This document shows positions 16,948 through 25,987 of a stretch of 64,000 nucleotides of DNA, piece after piece. Under the pieces are notes generated by a model. It worked only from the letters and a program-made list of their open reading frames with translations. It ran no database searches and was not told where the DNA came from. A program made the position numbers and the translations under genes. Source of the stretch: Altererythrobacter sp. C41 (GTDB lineage Bacteria > Pseudomonadota > Alphaproteobacteria > Sphingomonadales > Sphingomonadaceae); NCBI RefSeq assembly GCF_016803135.1, contig NZ_JAEVFE010000002.1:434001-498000 (forward strand), read 5' to 3'. How positions within the stretch are numbered: the first letter of the stretch is position 1; every line of letters begins with the position of its first letter.

Positions 16948-18042
16948 ATGGCCATGAACATGCATCAGAGCATAGATTCCATTGCCCTCGCGCGCGCGGC
17001 AGCGTCCGTGCCGCCGAAGCAGGCGATCGCGGACGACAAGGCCATGCTGCGTGCCGCCCGCGACCTGACCAAGGATCTGATCGTCGCCAGGCCGGCGATC
17101 TACTGGACCGACATGCTGCTATCGGCAGGGCTCGGCTATGCCGCGCTGGCCGGGGCCATCCTGGTCGGCAGCGTGCCGCTGGCCGTGGTCCTGGGCGTCG
17201 TCGCCGCGCTCTCGCTCTACCGCGCACTGCTGTTCATCCACGAGCTCTCGCACATCCACCGCGACGCGCTGCCGGGCTTCCGGCTGGCGTGGAACCTGCT
17301 CGTCGGCATTCCGATGCTCACGCCCTCGTTCATGTACGAAGGCGTGCACACGCTGCACCACGCACGCACGCGCTACGGCACGGCGGACGATCCAGAGTAT
17401 CTGCCGCTGGCGCTGATGAAGCCGTGGTCGCTGCCGCTGTTCGTTCTCATCGCGCTGCTCCTGCCCTTCGCACTCCTGTTCCGTTTCGCGGTACTGGTGC
17501 CGCTGGGTGCGGTGATCCCGCCCATCCGTACGATCGTGTGGCAGCGCTTCTCCTCGCTTTCGATCAATCCGCAGTTCCGCCGCCGCCCGCCCGAGGGCGA
17601 GCTCCGCCCGCGGGTGTTCTGGCAGGAACTGGGCGGCAGCGTCTGGGCCCTGGCCCTGCTTGGCAGCACCTTCCTGATCGGCTGGCAGCCGCTGCTGATC
17701 GCGCTCGCGGTGTTCTCGGCCGCGGCGGTGCTCAACCAGTTGCGCACGCTGGTGGCGCACTTGTGGGAGAACGACGGCGAACCGATGACGGTGACCGCGC
17801 AATTCCTCGATTCGGTGAACGTGCCCCCGCCGGGCCGGATCGCGGAGATCTGGGCGCCGGTCGGCCTGCGCTACCACGCGCTGCATCACCTGCTGCCGAG
17901 CATGCCCTACCACTCGCTGGGCGAGGCGCACCGGCGGCTCGCGGCGCATCTCGGCACGGGTTCGACTTACGACGGCGCAAACCACGCCGGCATGGTCCCG
18001 CTGGTCCTGCGCATCGCCCGCAGCACGATGCGCCCGCGCTAA
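16948..18042 (+). CDS. membrane fatty acid desaturase
   Basis: 364 residues. The three histidine boxes of the membrane di-iron desaturases are visible: H-E-L-S-H-I-H near residue 98, H-T-L-H-H-A near 135, and Y-H-A-L-H-H-L-L-P near 310. Four or more hydrophobic segments lie between them. It would introduce a double bond into membrane acyl chains, or hydroxylate a related lipid; regiochemistry cannot be told. The ATG at 16948 follows GGGAAAT; a second ATG at 16954 is possible. A terminator follows. Confidence 0.88.
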   Translation: MAMNMHQSIDSIALARAAASVPPKQAIADDKAMLRAARDLTKDLIVARPAIYWTDMLLSAGLGYAALAGAILVGSVPLAVVLGVVAALSLYRALLFIHELSHIHRDALPGFRLAWNLLVGIPMLTPSFMYEGVHTLHHARTRYGTADDPEYLPLALMKPWSLPLFVLIALLLPFALLFRFAVLVPLGAVIPPIRTIVWQRFSSLSINPQFRRRPPEGELRPRVFWQELGGSVWALALLGSTFLIGWQPLLIALAVFSAAAVLNQLRTLVAHLWENDGEPMTVTAQFLDSVNVPPPGRIAEIWAPVGLRYHALHHLLPSMPYHSLGEAHRRLAAHLGTGSTYDGANHAGMVPLVLRIARSTMRPR

Positions 18043-18063
18043 ACTGCGTCACGGCAAAGAAGA

Positions 18064-18098
18064 AGGGCCGCTCCCGGTGGAGAGCGGCCCTTCGCATT
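18064..18098 (+). terminator. rho-independent terminator of the desaturase gene
   Basis: AGGGCCGCTC pairs with GAGCGGCCCT across an 8-nt loop, followed by a T-rich tail. It lies between convergent genes and may serve both. Confidence 0.75.
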
Positions 18099-18116
18099 TT
18101 CCACCCTGTGTGGGGC

Positions 18117-18416
18117 TTATTCGTCCTCGACCGTCAGCGACGGATCGCCATCGACGTCGGCGCGCACGCGCGTGTCCTCGTCGCCGACATTCGCCTCGAT
18201 GCCGTCCTCGTTGACGGTGACGCTGTCGCCGTCGTCCGCCGGAGTGGTGGCGTCGCCTTCGGTCACGACGGTGGTCGTCTCGGGCACCGGCACCACGGTT
18301 TCCTCGACCACAGTCTCGGTCTCGGTCGGCTCGGGCGCATTCGCTTCGCTGCAGGCGCCGAGCGCAAGGGCGGCGGCCAGAACGGGCAGGGCGGCGGGAA
18401 CAGCGGAAATCTTCAT
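18117..18416 (-). CDS. small acidic lipoprotein
   Basis: 99 residues. A short signal peptide ends in the lipobox L-G-A-C (Cys at about 22), so it is an acylated envelope protein. The mature part is low-complexity and very acidic, made of Thr/Val/Glu/Asp runs (E-T-E-T-V-V-E-E-T-V-V), with no folded domain I recognise. The ATG at 18416 is chosen for its AAGGAG site. It is downstream of lptG on the same strand. Confidence 0.7.
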   Translation of the reverse strand: MKISAVPAALPVLAAALALGACSEANAPEPTETETVVEETVVPVPETTTVVTEGDATTPADDGDSVTVNEDGIEANVGDEDTRVRADVDGDPSLTVEDE

Positions 18417-18483
18417 GCCGGGTCTCCTTTGTGACGACATTGTGGCATAGACTCGCCGCGCGGCAGGCGGTTCCCCGGCGTCG

Positions 18484-19581
18484 CTATTCTTCGGTGCGGA
18501 TCAGTACCGTCTCGCCGATCAGCAGAAACAGGAAGAACGGCGCCCAGGCCGCCAGGAAAGGGGGATAGCCGCCGAAGCTGCCCATCGCGAGCGCCGCGTT
18601 GTCGATCACGAAATAGGCGAAGCCGAGCGCCATCGCGATGATTGCGCGCAGGAAGAGCTGCCCCGAACGCGCGAGGCCGAAGGCGGCGATCGCGCCGAGC
18701 AGCGGCATGAGGAAGGCCGACAGCGGGCCGGAAAGCTTGTGCCACCAGGTGGCGCGCAGTTCCGCCGTCCGTCGCCCTGCCTCCTCGTAGGCGCCGATCG
18801 ACTGGAACAGTTCGACGAAATCCTGCGTGTCGGGGTCGACGCTTTCGAGCTCGATCTGCGCCGGAGTCAGCCCTTCGGCCACCACCAGTTCGGGCAGGCG
18901 GGCGGTGTCGGCGGTCGCGACGTCGAACCGCGCCGGGTTCTCGAGCCGCCAGCCCGGACCGGCGTAGGAGGCCGTTTCCGCCCGGACCTGCTCCACCAGC
19001 ATCCCGCCGTCGCCTCGCCGATACCAGGTCACGCCGCGCATCGTGATGTCCTCCCCCTCGCCGGCAAGCGAGGCCGCGGTGAGGATGTCGTTGCCGTCGG
19101 TCAGATAGACGTTGGAGCGGACGCTCGATTCTTGCGGTATCGGGCCGAAATCGTTGGCCTCCCACGCCTTGAGCGTCGCGGTCGCGCGGGTGACGACCAC
19201 TTCGTTGAAGGTGAAGCTGATCACGGAGACCGCGGCCGCGGTGAGCAGCAGCGGTGCGAGCACCTGATGCGCGGAAAGCCCGGCGGCTTTCATCGCGATC
19301 ACTTCGCTGTTCTGGTTGAGCGTCACGAGCGCGATAATCGTCGCCAGCAGCACCGAATAGGGCAGGAACCGCGCCACGAGCTGCGGCACGCGAAGCGTGA
19401 CGTAGGTCCACAGCTCGCCCTGCCCGTTGCCCGGCGCGGCGAGGATCTCGCCGCTGGTGCTGAGGAGGTCGAGCATCATCAGCACGAGCACGAGGATCGC
19501 GAGCATCGCCACGATACGCACCGCGAACATCTTTGCGAGATAGAGCGTCAGCGTGCGCGAGGGGAAGAAATCGAATTGCAT
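18484..19581 (-). CDS. lptG: LPS export permease LptG
   Basis: 365 residues with three N-terminal membrane helices, a central periplasmic jellyroll of about 170 residues, and three C-terminal helices: the YjgP/YjgQ fold. With LptF and the LptB ATPase it extracts lipopolysaccharide from the inner membrane and passes it to LptC. L-N-Q-N-S-E-V-I-A-M-K-A-A-G-L-S is the typical coupling-helix region that contacts LptB. It follows lptF by 10 bp in one operon. Confidence 0.92.
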   Translation of the reverse strand: MQFDFFPSRTLTLYLAKMFAVRIVAMLAILVLVLMMLDLLSTSGEILAAPGNGQGELWTYVTLRVPQLVARFLPYSVLLATIIALVTLNQNSEVIAMKAAGLSAHQVLAPLLLTAAAVSVISFTFNEVVVTRATATLKAWEANDFGPIPQESSVRSNVYLTDGNDILTAASLAGEGEDITMRGVTWYRRGDGGMLVEQVRAETASYAGPGWRLENPARFDVATADTARLPELVVAEGLTPAQIELESVDPDTQDFVELFQSIGAYEEAGRRTAELRATWWHKLSGPLSAFLMPLLGAIAAFGLARSGQLFLRAIIAMALGFAYFVIDNAALAMGSFGGYPPFLAAWAPFFLFLLIGETVLIRTEE

Positions 19582-19591
19582 GGGTCAGGGG

Positions 19592-20815
19592 CTACTCGGC
19601 AGGCGCGAGTTCCGGGCTGCGCTGCCGCCGCCAGCCGAACAGCTTGCGGATGCGCTTGGCCAGTTTGTCGAACGCCGTCTCCAGCGCACCGATCGGCTGC
19701 CCGCCGGGCACGACCGCGACCTTGTAGTACATCCACAGGATCAATGCGGCGAACAGCGCGAAGGGAACCCACAGCGCCAGCACCGGCTCGAAGCGTCCGA
19801 GCGCGGCAAAGTCCTCCCCGTACTGGTTCACCTTGTGATAGGCGACGACCATCACGACGGAGAGGAACACGCCCAGCGCGCTGGTGGATCGCTTGGGCGG
19901 TATCGCCAACGCGACGGCGAGCAGCGGCATCAGCGCCATCATCACGACCTCGACCATGCGGAAGTTGAAGCTCGCCTGGCTCGCGTCGCGCTTGGCCTGG
20001 GTGGTCGTGTCGCTCCAGCCGATCTTGAGCAGCTCGGGCAGGATGTACTCGCGCTCGGCGTCGCCGCGTTCGCGAAACTGCTCCACTTGCGGCAGGTCGA
20101 TCGGCAGGTCGTGGCGGGTGAAGCTGAGCACGCGCGGGGTGTTGCTGCCGGTGTCCTGCACGATCGTGCCGTCGGTCAGCCGCAGGATGATCGTGTCGGG
20201 GCTGTCGGTAGTGGCGAGGAAAGCCCCCTCGCGGGCCGAGATCGAAAGCACCTGGCCCTTGTCGTTGGCGACGCGGGCGAAGATGCCTTGGAGCCGCCGG
20301 CCCTGGTCCTCGCTCTCCTCGATCCGTAGCGCCATCCGGTCGGCGAGCGTGGTGAACTCGCCGACCTTGATCGAAGCGCCGAGCGCGCCCGAGCGCAGCT
20401 CGTACTCGAGCTGCTCGTAATAATAGCGGCTGACCGGCTGGACGTAGAACACCAGCGCGACGTTCACCGCCATCAGCAGGGCGGTGACGATGTAGGGCAC
20501 GCGCAGCAGCCGCCAGTAGCTGAGGCCCACTGCGCGCATCACGTCGAGCTCGCTCGAGATCGCGAGCTTGCGGAAGGCGAGCAGGATGCCGAGCAGCAGG
20601 CCGAGTGGAATGGCGAGGCTGGCGTATTCCGGGATCAGCGCGCCGAGCATCTTGAACACGACGCCGACCGGACCGCCTTCGACCGCCACGAAATCGAACA
20701 GCCGCAGCATCTTGTCGAGCAGAAGCAGCGAAGCCGCAATCGCGAACACCCCCAGCATCGGCAGGGTCACCAGCCGGAAGATATAGCGGTCGAGAGAGGG
20801 GATGGAATTGAGCAC
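19592..20815 (-). CDS. lptF: LPS export permease LptF
   Basis: 407 residues from the GTG at 20815. The layout matches LptG: three helices, a periplasmic beta-jellyroll, three helices. R-K-L-A-I-S-S-E-L-D-V-M-R-A-V-G-L-S is the LptB coupling region. LptF and LptG form the membrane channel of the LPS transporter. A TTG 27 bp further upstream is an alternative start; I prefer GTG because the N-terminal S-L-D-R-Y-I-F fits other LptF starts. The pair is the usual lptF-lptG operon. Confidence 0.92.
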   Translation of the reverse strand: MLNSIPSLDRYIFRLVTLPMLGVFAIAASLLLLDKMLRLFDFVAVEGGPVGVVFKMLGALIPEYASLAIPLGLLLGILLAFRKLAISSELDVMRAVGLSYWRLLRVPYIVTALLMAVNVALVFYVQPVSRYYYEQLEYELRSGALGASIKVGEFTTLADRMALRIEESEDQGRRLQGIFARVANDKGQVLSISAREGAFLATTDSPDTIILRLTDGTIVQDTGSNTPRVLSFTRHDLPIDLPQVEQFRERGDAEREYILPELLKIGWSDTTTQAKRDASQASFNFRMVEVVMMALMPLLAVALAIPPKRSTSALGVFLSVVMVVAYHKVNQYGEDFAALGRFEPVLALWVPFALFAALILWMYYKVAVVPGGQPIGALETAFDKLAKRIRKLFGWRRQRSPELAPAE

Positions 20816-20898
20816 GGGTCCCGAACGGCAGCTAGGTTTCAAGCGCTCTAGCGCGAATTTGCCGCCCGGTCATGCCTCCGATGCGCCGAATGCGACGG

Positions 20899-21276
20899 TC
20901 AGGCCTTCTCCAGCGTGCACTGCAGCGGATGCTGGTTCTGGCGGGCGAAGTCCATCACCTGGTTCACCTTGGTTTCGGCAACCTCGTACGGGAAGATGCC
21001 GCAGACGCCCACGCCGCGCTGGTGGACGTGCAGCATCACCCGCGTCGCCTGCTCCAGATCCATGCGGAAGAAGCGCTTGAGCACCATGACCACGAACTCC
21101 ATCGGCGTGTAGTCGTCGTTCAGCATCAGCACCTTGTACTGGCTCGGCTTCTTCGGCTTGGCCTTGGTCTTGGTGGCGATGCCGAGCTGGCCATCGCCCG
21201 CGCGGTCCGAATCATCGTCGCCTGCGCCGCGCGGGCGCAAGTCGAGAACGTGGTCAGTGGAGCGGGGGGTCGTCAT
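20899..21276 (-). CDS. clpS: ClpS adaptor of the ClpAP protease
   Basis: 125 residues. After a polar 45-residue N-terminal arm comes the ClpS core: [16 protein letters not shown], with the N-D-D and the Met gate of the N-degron pocket, then H[18 protein letters not shown]. It binds N-end-rule substrates and hands them to ClpA. It is a single gene; no clpA lies beside it in this window. Confidence 0.95.
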   Translation of the reverse strand: MTTPRSTDHVLDLRPRGAGDDDSDRAGDGQLGIATKTKAKPKKPSQYKVLMLNDDYTPMEFVVMVLKRFFRMDLEQATRVMLHVHQRGVGVCGIFPYEVAETKVNQVMDFARQNQHPLQCTLEKA

Positions 21277-21359
21277 GCGTCGGCAATATCGTATGGCGGG
21301 GGCGCATTCGCAAGATGGCGCGGGGCGGTTGCACGCCGGTTAACGGTGCGGCGAAACGA

Positions 21360-21393
21360 AAAAGGAGCCGGCCAGCGCATTGCTGACCGGCTC
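21360..21393 (-). terminator. rho-independent terminator of the phasin gene
   Basis: On the minus strand GGAGCCGG and CCGGCTCC form a stem followed by T5. A second hairpin, GGCTCCGAC...GTCGGAGCC, lies just upstream at 21405-21437 and may add to it. Confidence 0.75.
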
Positions 21394-21454
21394 CCATATC
21401 AAGGCTCCGACGCTTAGGGAGAGGAGGTGTCGGAGCCTCGTGAAGTTCGTGGGA

Positions 21455-22123
21455 TCAGGCGGCCTTGCGGGCCTTGTCCATCGCCAGGCTCACGCGGCTC
21501 GAAAGCGGCGCGGCGACGTCGTTGGCGAGCTTGACCCAGGCTTCGGTCGCCTTCGAAAGCTGCGCGATGGCGGCGTCGAAGTTGCGGCTGGCGATCTTGC
21601 CCTGAAGCTGTACGAACTCGGTCGGCGACTTCACGCCGGCGATCTCGCGGGCGTCGGTGGTCAGGGTCTCGACCGCGGCCTTGCCATCTTCCGCAGCCGT
21701 CTTGGTCAGGTCCTGCAGGGCAGCGGAGAAGATCCGGCCCGATTCGACGAACGCGTCGAAGTTGCCCTTGGTCAACTCGCGCATCTCGGCGGCATATTCG
21801 GCGCCCTGCTCGTAGGCGCTCTTGGCGCGGGCCTGAAGCTCGGCCAGGCCTTCGGTCATCTGGGCGGCGTAGTCGGTGGTCTTGGTCATGGCGGGTTCCT
21901 TGGAAATCGGTTTGCTGGCGGATTTCGCCGCAGGCTTGCGCGCGGGCGCGGCCTTTTTCGCGGCGGCTTTGGTCACGGTCTTCTTCGGCTTCGGCGCCTT
22001 GGCCGCTGAAGCAGCCGCGGCAGGTACCGCTTTGTCGTTCTTCACCTCGGCCTTCGCGGCGGAGGCTTCGGCGTAGGCCTTCTCGGCCGCTGCATCGGTC
22101 TTCGCTTCGGGCTCGGTAGCCAT
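21455..22123 (-). CDS. phasin family protein (PHA granule-associated)
   Basis: 222 residues. The first 90 form an Ala/Lys/Pro-rich arm (A-P-K-P-K-K-T-V-T-K-A-A-A-K-K), as in phasins with a histone-like tail. The rest is an amphipathic helical phasin domain (A-R-A-K-S-A-Y-E-Q-G through A-D-K-A-R-K-A-A). It would coat polyhydroxyalkanoate granules, and the basic arm may link granules to DNA. I chose the ATG at 22123 for its AGGACGA site. The next gene upstream is phaC, which fits. Confidence 0.85.
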   Translation of the reverse strand: MATEPEAKTDAAAEKAYAEASAAKAEVKNDKAVPAAAASAAKAPKPKKTVTKAAAKKAAPARKPAAKSASKPISKEPAMTKTTDYAAQMTEGLAELQARAKSAYEQGAEYAAEMRELTKGNFDAFVESGRIFSAALQDLTKTAAEDGKAAVETLTTDAREIAGVKSPTEFVQLQGKIASRNFDAAIAQLSKATEAWVKLANDVAAPLSSRVSLAMDKARKAA

Positions 22124-22231
22124 CGCGGTCGTCCTGTGCCTGCGGGCGCAATGCCCTTCATGTTGCAGTGCACAAAATAGCCATTGCAAGTGCGAAGTCA
22201 AGGAATTTTTGTGCAGCGCACAATTACGTGA

Positions 22232-24076
22232 TTACCGCGTCTTCACATACCGCCCCGGGGCATCTTCGATCACCCGATCGCCCCTGCTGCCGGGCTTGCG
22301 CTTGCCGCTCGCCGGCACGCGCGCCTCCTCGTGCCGCTCCAGCCATGCTATCCAGTGCGGCCACCAGCTTCCCGGGCGTTCGGTTGCGCCTTCGACGAAC
22401 TCCTCCAGTGACCCGGCCGCGCTATCGCCGGTCCAGTACTGGTACTTGTTCGCCGCGGGCGGGTTGACGACGCCGGCGATATGACCCGAGCCCGCGAGGA
22501 CGAACGTGGTGTCGCCGCGAAAGTGGCGCGTGGCGCGCCAGACGCTCTCGGCGGGCGCGATATGGTCCTCGCGTCCCGCCTGGATATAGGCCGGCGTCTC
22601 GATCCGCGTGAGGTCGATCGGGGTGCCGTCGGCCACGAGCGCGTCGGGCACGACCAGCTTGTTGTCGCGGTAAAGGTCGCGCAGATAGGCGCCGTGCCAG
22701 GCCGCGGGCAGGTTGGTGACGTCGCCGTTCCAGTGGAGCAGGTCGAACGCCGGGTAATCCTCGCCCAGCAGGTAGTTGCTGACGACGTAGTTCCAGATCA
22801 GGTCGCGGCTGCGCAGCGCGTTGAAGGTCGCGGCGAGATAACGCCCATCGAGGTAGCCTTCGGGCGCGAGCTTGCCGATCATCTCGATCTGCCGATCGCC
22901 GACGAAGTTGAGCAGCTCGCCCGCCTTCTCGAAATCGACTTGCGCGGTGAAGAAGGTCGCGCTCCTGACCTTCTCAGCCTCTCCACGCCGGGCGAGCACT
23001 GCCAGCGTCGCGGCAAGCGTCGTGCCGGCGACGCAGTAGCCGATCGTGTGCACCGCCGGCACATCGAGCCGGGTACGCACATGGTCGATCGCGTCGATCT
23101 GCGCGCGGACATAGTCGTCCCAGGTGACGTCCTTCATGCTCGCGTCGGCCGATTTCCAGCTTACCACGAACACGCTGAGACCCTGGTCGACGGCCCACTT
23201 GATGAAGCTTTTCTTCGGCGTGAGGTCGAGGATGTAGAAGCGGTTGATCCACGGCGGGAAGATCACCAGCGGTACCGCCAGGACCCGCTCGGTCGCCGGG
23301 CTGTACTGGATGAGCTGATAGAGAGGGGTCTCGTAGACCACCTTCCCCGGCGTCGTGGCGATGTTCTCCCCCAGCGCGAAGGCGCTCGAATCGGTATGGG
23401 TTAGCTGACCGCGCCGGAGATCGTCGATCAGGTGGCGCATGCCCGTGACGAGGTTCTGCCCGCCCGTCTCGATCGTGCGCCGGAGAACCACGGGATTGGT
23501 CGCCAGGAAATTGTCGGGGCTCATCGCCTCGAGCAGCGTGCGCGTGGCGAATTCGAGCTGCGCTCGCTGCTCCTCAGGCACGCCCTGCACGCTTCGGGCG
23601 GCATGAACGACATAGTCGGCGAGCATGAGATAGGTTTGGTGCAGCAGCAGGTAGGCCGGATGCTCCTGCCATGCGGGGTCCGCGAAGCGCCGGTCCTTCC
23701 GCGGCAACTCGGGCGCGTGGCCCGCGCCGTCGGGACCTGGTCCGAGCATCGCCTGGGCCACGCCCTGCCAGAGCTGGAACCCCTCGGTCATGAGCTTCTG
23801 CGCGGCTGCCGGATCGGGCGGGGGAGCGGCGTTCGCCCATCCCTGCGCCAGTAGCGCCCACTGCGCGGGATCGAAGGGATTCGCCGGGTCCGGGCCTTTC
23901 GCGAGCCGTTCCTCGGCAAAGTCGAGCCACATTGTGCGCAGTTGCTCGGCCGCTTCGGCCCATTGTCCCGTCGCGCCCGCTTGCTGCGCCTCGGGCGCGA
24001 ACCGGCCGAACATTTCGCGCATCATCTCGCCCTGCATGTCGAAGAAGGCGGCGAAAGGATCCTGCCGATCGGCCAT
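22232..24076 (-). CDS. phaC: class I polyhydroxyalkanoate synthase
   Basis: 614 residues, class I size. It polymerises 3-hydroxyacyl-CoA into PHA at the granule surface. An N-terminal regulatory region of about 190 residues precedes an alpha/beta-hydrolase core. The lipase-like box is G-Y-C-V-A-G with catalytic Cys at 348; the Asp/His partners lie in the D-H-I-A-P region and in G-S-G-H-I-A-G. The conserved P-P-W-I-N-R-F-Y-I-L-D segment is present. The start at 24076 avoids 18 unneeded residues. The phasin gene follows 109 bp downstream. Confidence 0.95.
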   Translation of the reverse strand: MADRQDPFAAFFDMQGEMMREMFGRFAPEAQQAGATGQWAEAAEQLRTMWLDFAEERLAKGPDPANPFDPAQWALLAQGWANAAPPPDPAAAQKLMTEGFQLWQGVAQAMLGPGPDGAGHAPELPRKDRRFADPAWQEHPAYLLLHQTYLMLADYVVHAARSVQGVPEEQRAQLEFATRTLLEAMSPDNFLATNPVVLRRTIETGGQNLVTGMRHLIDDLRRGQLTHTDSSAFALGENIATTPGKVVYETPLYQLIQYSPATERVLAVPLVIFPPWINRFYILDLTPKKSFIKWAVDQGLSVFVVSWKSADASMKDVTWDDYVRAQIDAIDHVRTRLDVPAVHTIGYCVAGTTLAATLAVLARRGEAEKVRSATFFTAQVDFEKAGELLNFVGDRQIEMIGKLAPEGYLDGRYLAATFNALRSRDLIWNYVVSNYLLGEDYPAFDLLHWNGDVTNLPAAWHGAYLRDLYRDNKLVVPDALVADGTPIDLTRIETPAYIQAGREDHIAPAESVWRATRHFRGDTTFVLAGSGHIAGVVNPPAANKYQYWTGDSAAGSLEEFVEGATERPGSWWPHWIAWLERHEEARVPASGKRKPGSRGDRVIEDAPGRYVKTR

Positions 24077-24200
24077 CGATACGCTCCTGAAGGTCGGCCT
24101 TGGCTGGTGATAGCGAAAAGCGCTTTCCACTGCGACTGCTATTCCGTTAGGTTCGCGGCGTCGCGAGAAAGGCTCGCGCCCACCATCAGAGACGAGGTCG

Positions 24201-25406
24201 ATGCATACCGATTTCTACCGCATGAAGCGCCTGCCGCCTTACGTGATCGCCGAAGTCAACGCGATGCGGCACGAGGCGCGGCGAGCGGGGCGCGACATCA
24301 TCGATCTTGGCATGGGCAATCCCGACCAGCCGCCGCCGCAGCATGTGATCGACAAGCTGTGCGAAGTTGCGGGCAAGCCCGACGCGCACGGCTATTCGCA
24401 GTCGAAGGGCATTCCGGGGCTGCGCCGCGCGCAGGCGAATTACTACGGCCGCCGGTTCGGGGTCGATCTCGATCCTGAAACCGAAGTGGTGGTGACGATG
24501 GGTTCGAAGGAAGGTCTCGCCAGCCTCGCCACCGCGATCACCGCCCCGGGCGACGTGGTACTCGCGCCCAACCCGAGCTATCCGATCCACACCTTCGGCT
24601 TCATCATCGCCGGGGCGACGATCCGCAGCGTGCCGACCACGCCGGACGAGAACTATTTCCGCAGCCTCGAGAAGGCGATGCACTTCACCGTGCCGCGCCC
24701 GAGCGTGCTGGTGGTCAACTACCCCTCGAATCCGACCGCCGAAGTGGTCGATCTCGCGTTCTACGAGCGGCTGGTCGCCTGGGCGAAGGACAACAAAGTC
24801 TGGATCCTGTCCGACCTCGCCTATTCCGAGCTCTATTTCGACGGCAATCCCACGCCTTCGATCATGCAGGTCAAGGGCGCGAAGGACGTCGCGGTCGAGT
24901 TCACATCGATGTCGAAGACCTATTCGATGGCCGGCTGGCGCATGGGTTTCGCGGTCGGCAACCGGCACCTCATCGCGGCAATGTCGCGGGTGAAATCGTA
25001 TCTCGATTACGGTGCGTTCACGCCGATCCAGGCCGCGGCCTGCGCCGCGCTCAATGGTCCGCAGGACATCGTCGAAACCAACCGGCAGCTCTACCACAAG
25101 CGCCGCGACGTGATGGTCGAGGCGTTCGGCCGTGCGGGTTGGGACATTCCGCCGCCGCCCGCCTCGATGTTCGCCTGGGCTCCGCTGCCGCCAGCGCTCC
25201 AGGAGATGGGCAGCCTGGAATTCTCCAAGCAGTTGCTGATCCATGCCGACGTCGCCGTGGCGCCGGGCGTCGGCTACGGCGAGGAGGGCGAGGGCTACGT
25301 CCGCATCGCGATGGTCGAGAACGAGCAGCGCCTGCGCCAGGCGGCGCGCAACGTGAAGCGCTACTTCGCCTCGCTGGGCCTCAACACGGTTGCCCGCACC
25401 GGCTGA
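24201..25406 (+). CDS. PLP-dependent aminotransferase (AlaC/DapL-like fold type I)
   Basis: 401 residues. It begins L-P-P-Y-V-I-A-E-V-N, and D-L-G-M-G-N-P-D-Q-P is typical of the AlaC-type alanine aminotransferase branch. N-Y-P-S-N-P-T-A, D-L-A-Y-S-E and the Schiff-base lysine in S-M-S-K-T-Y-S-M-A-G-W-R-M-G-F are all present. It transfers amino groups between pyruvate/alanine and 2-oxoglutarate/glutamate in the best-studied relatives; substrate choice here is an inference. It is divergent from phaC. Confidence 0.88.
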   Translation: MHTDFYRMKRLPPYVIAEVNAMRHEARRAGRDIIDLGMGNPDQPPPQHVIDKLCEVAGKPDAHGYSQSKGIPGLRRAQANYYGRRFGVDLDPETEVVVTMGSKEGLASLATAITAPGDVVLAPNPSYPIHTFGFIIAGATIRSVPTTPDENYFRSLEKAMHFTVPRPSVLVVNYPSNPTAEVVDLAFYERLVAWAKDNKVWILSDLAYSELYFDGNPTPSIMQVKGAKDVAVEFTSMSKTYSMAGWRMGFAVGNRHLIAAMSRVKSYLDYGAFTPIQAAACAALNGPQDIVETNRQLYHKRRDVMVEAFGRAGWDIPPPPASMFAWAPLPPALQEMGSLEFSKQLLIHADVAVAPGVGYGEEGEGYVRIAMVENEQRLRQAARNVKRYFASLGLNTVARTG

Positions 25407-25537
25407 CTTTTCGCGCGGCAATGCCGCCGAATTGGACCGACTGCACGTTGACGGTCCAAGCTGCCCCTCCCTAGTTTCCTCCCGAAAAACAACGGGTCGG
25501 GGGGATGCATGGGTAGCGCTGGAACGGCTGGTTCGTG

Positions 25538-25987
25538 ATGTGGTGCACGCAGGACATCGAGCGCCCGGTGCTGCCGCGCCGCTTCGCTGCGGGGCCGGTC
25601 ATGCTGGATCTGTTTCACCGCGATGGGCTCGTACGCGGGCAGTGGCTGCGCCTCCATCCGCGCGAGTTCGAGGTGCTCTGGCACTTGGCCGAATGCGCGC
25701 CCGAACCCGTGTCGGAAGATCGCCTGCTGCGCGAGGTCTGGCGGCTCGACTTCGATCCGGAAACCAATCGCGTCGCGGTGGCGATCTGCCGCATCCGCGC
25801 CAAGATGCGCGCCGCGGGCCTCCGCGGGCTGATCGCGACGATCCCCGAGCGCGGCTACCTCCTGCGCGCGGGCGCGGAAGCGCTGGACAGCCTCTCGCGC
25901 TTGGGCGACGATGGCGCAACTCAATCGGCGGCAGGTGACGGCAATGGGATTTCGGGAAAACGATCGGATTTCGATCGATCTGGGTAG
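25538..25987 (+). CDS. stand-alone OmpR/PhoB-type winged-helix protein
   Basis: 149 residues. Residues about 15-115 form a winged-helix DNA-binding domain of the OmpR type (L-H-P-R-E-F-E-V-L-W-H-L-A, V-A-I-C-R-I-R-A-K-M, and the wing I-P-E-R-G-Y-L-L). There is no receiver or other sensor domain, and the C-terminal 35 residues are disordered. It probably binds DNA without classical phosphorylation control. The next gene, a crotonase, starts inside its last 44 bp, so the two are cotranscribed and the winged-helix protein may regulate that function. Confidence 0.75.
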   Translation: MWCTQDIERPVLPRRFAAGPVMLDLFHRDGLVRGQWLRLHPREFEVLWHLAECAPEPVSEDRLLREVWRLDFDPETNRVAVAICRIRAKMRAAGLRGLIATIPERGYLLRAGAEALDSLSRLGDDGATQSAAGDGNGISGKRSDFDRSG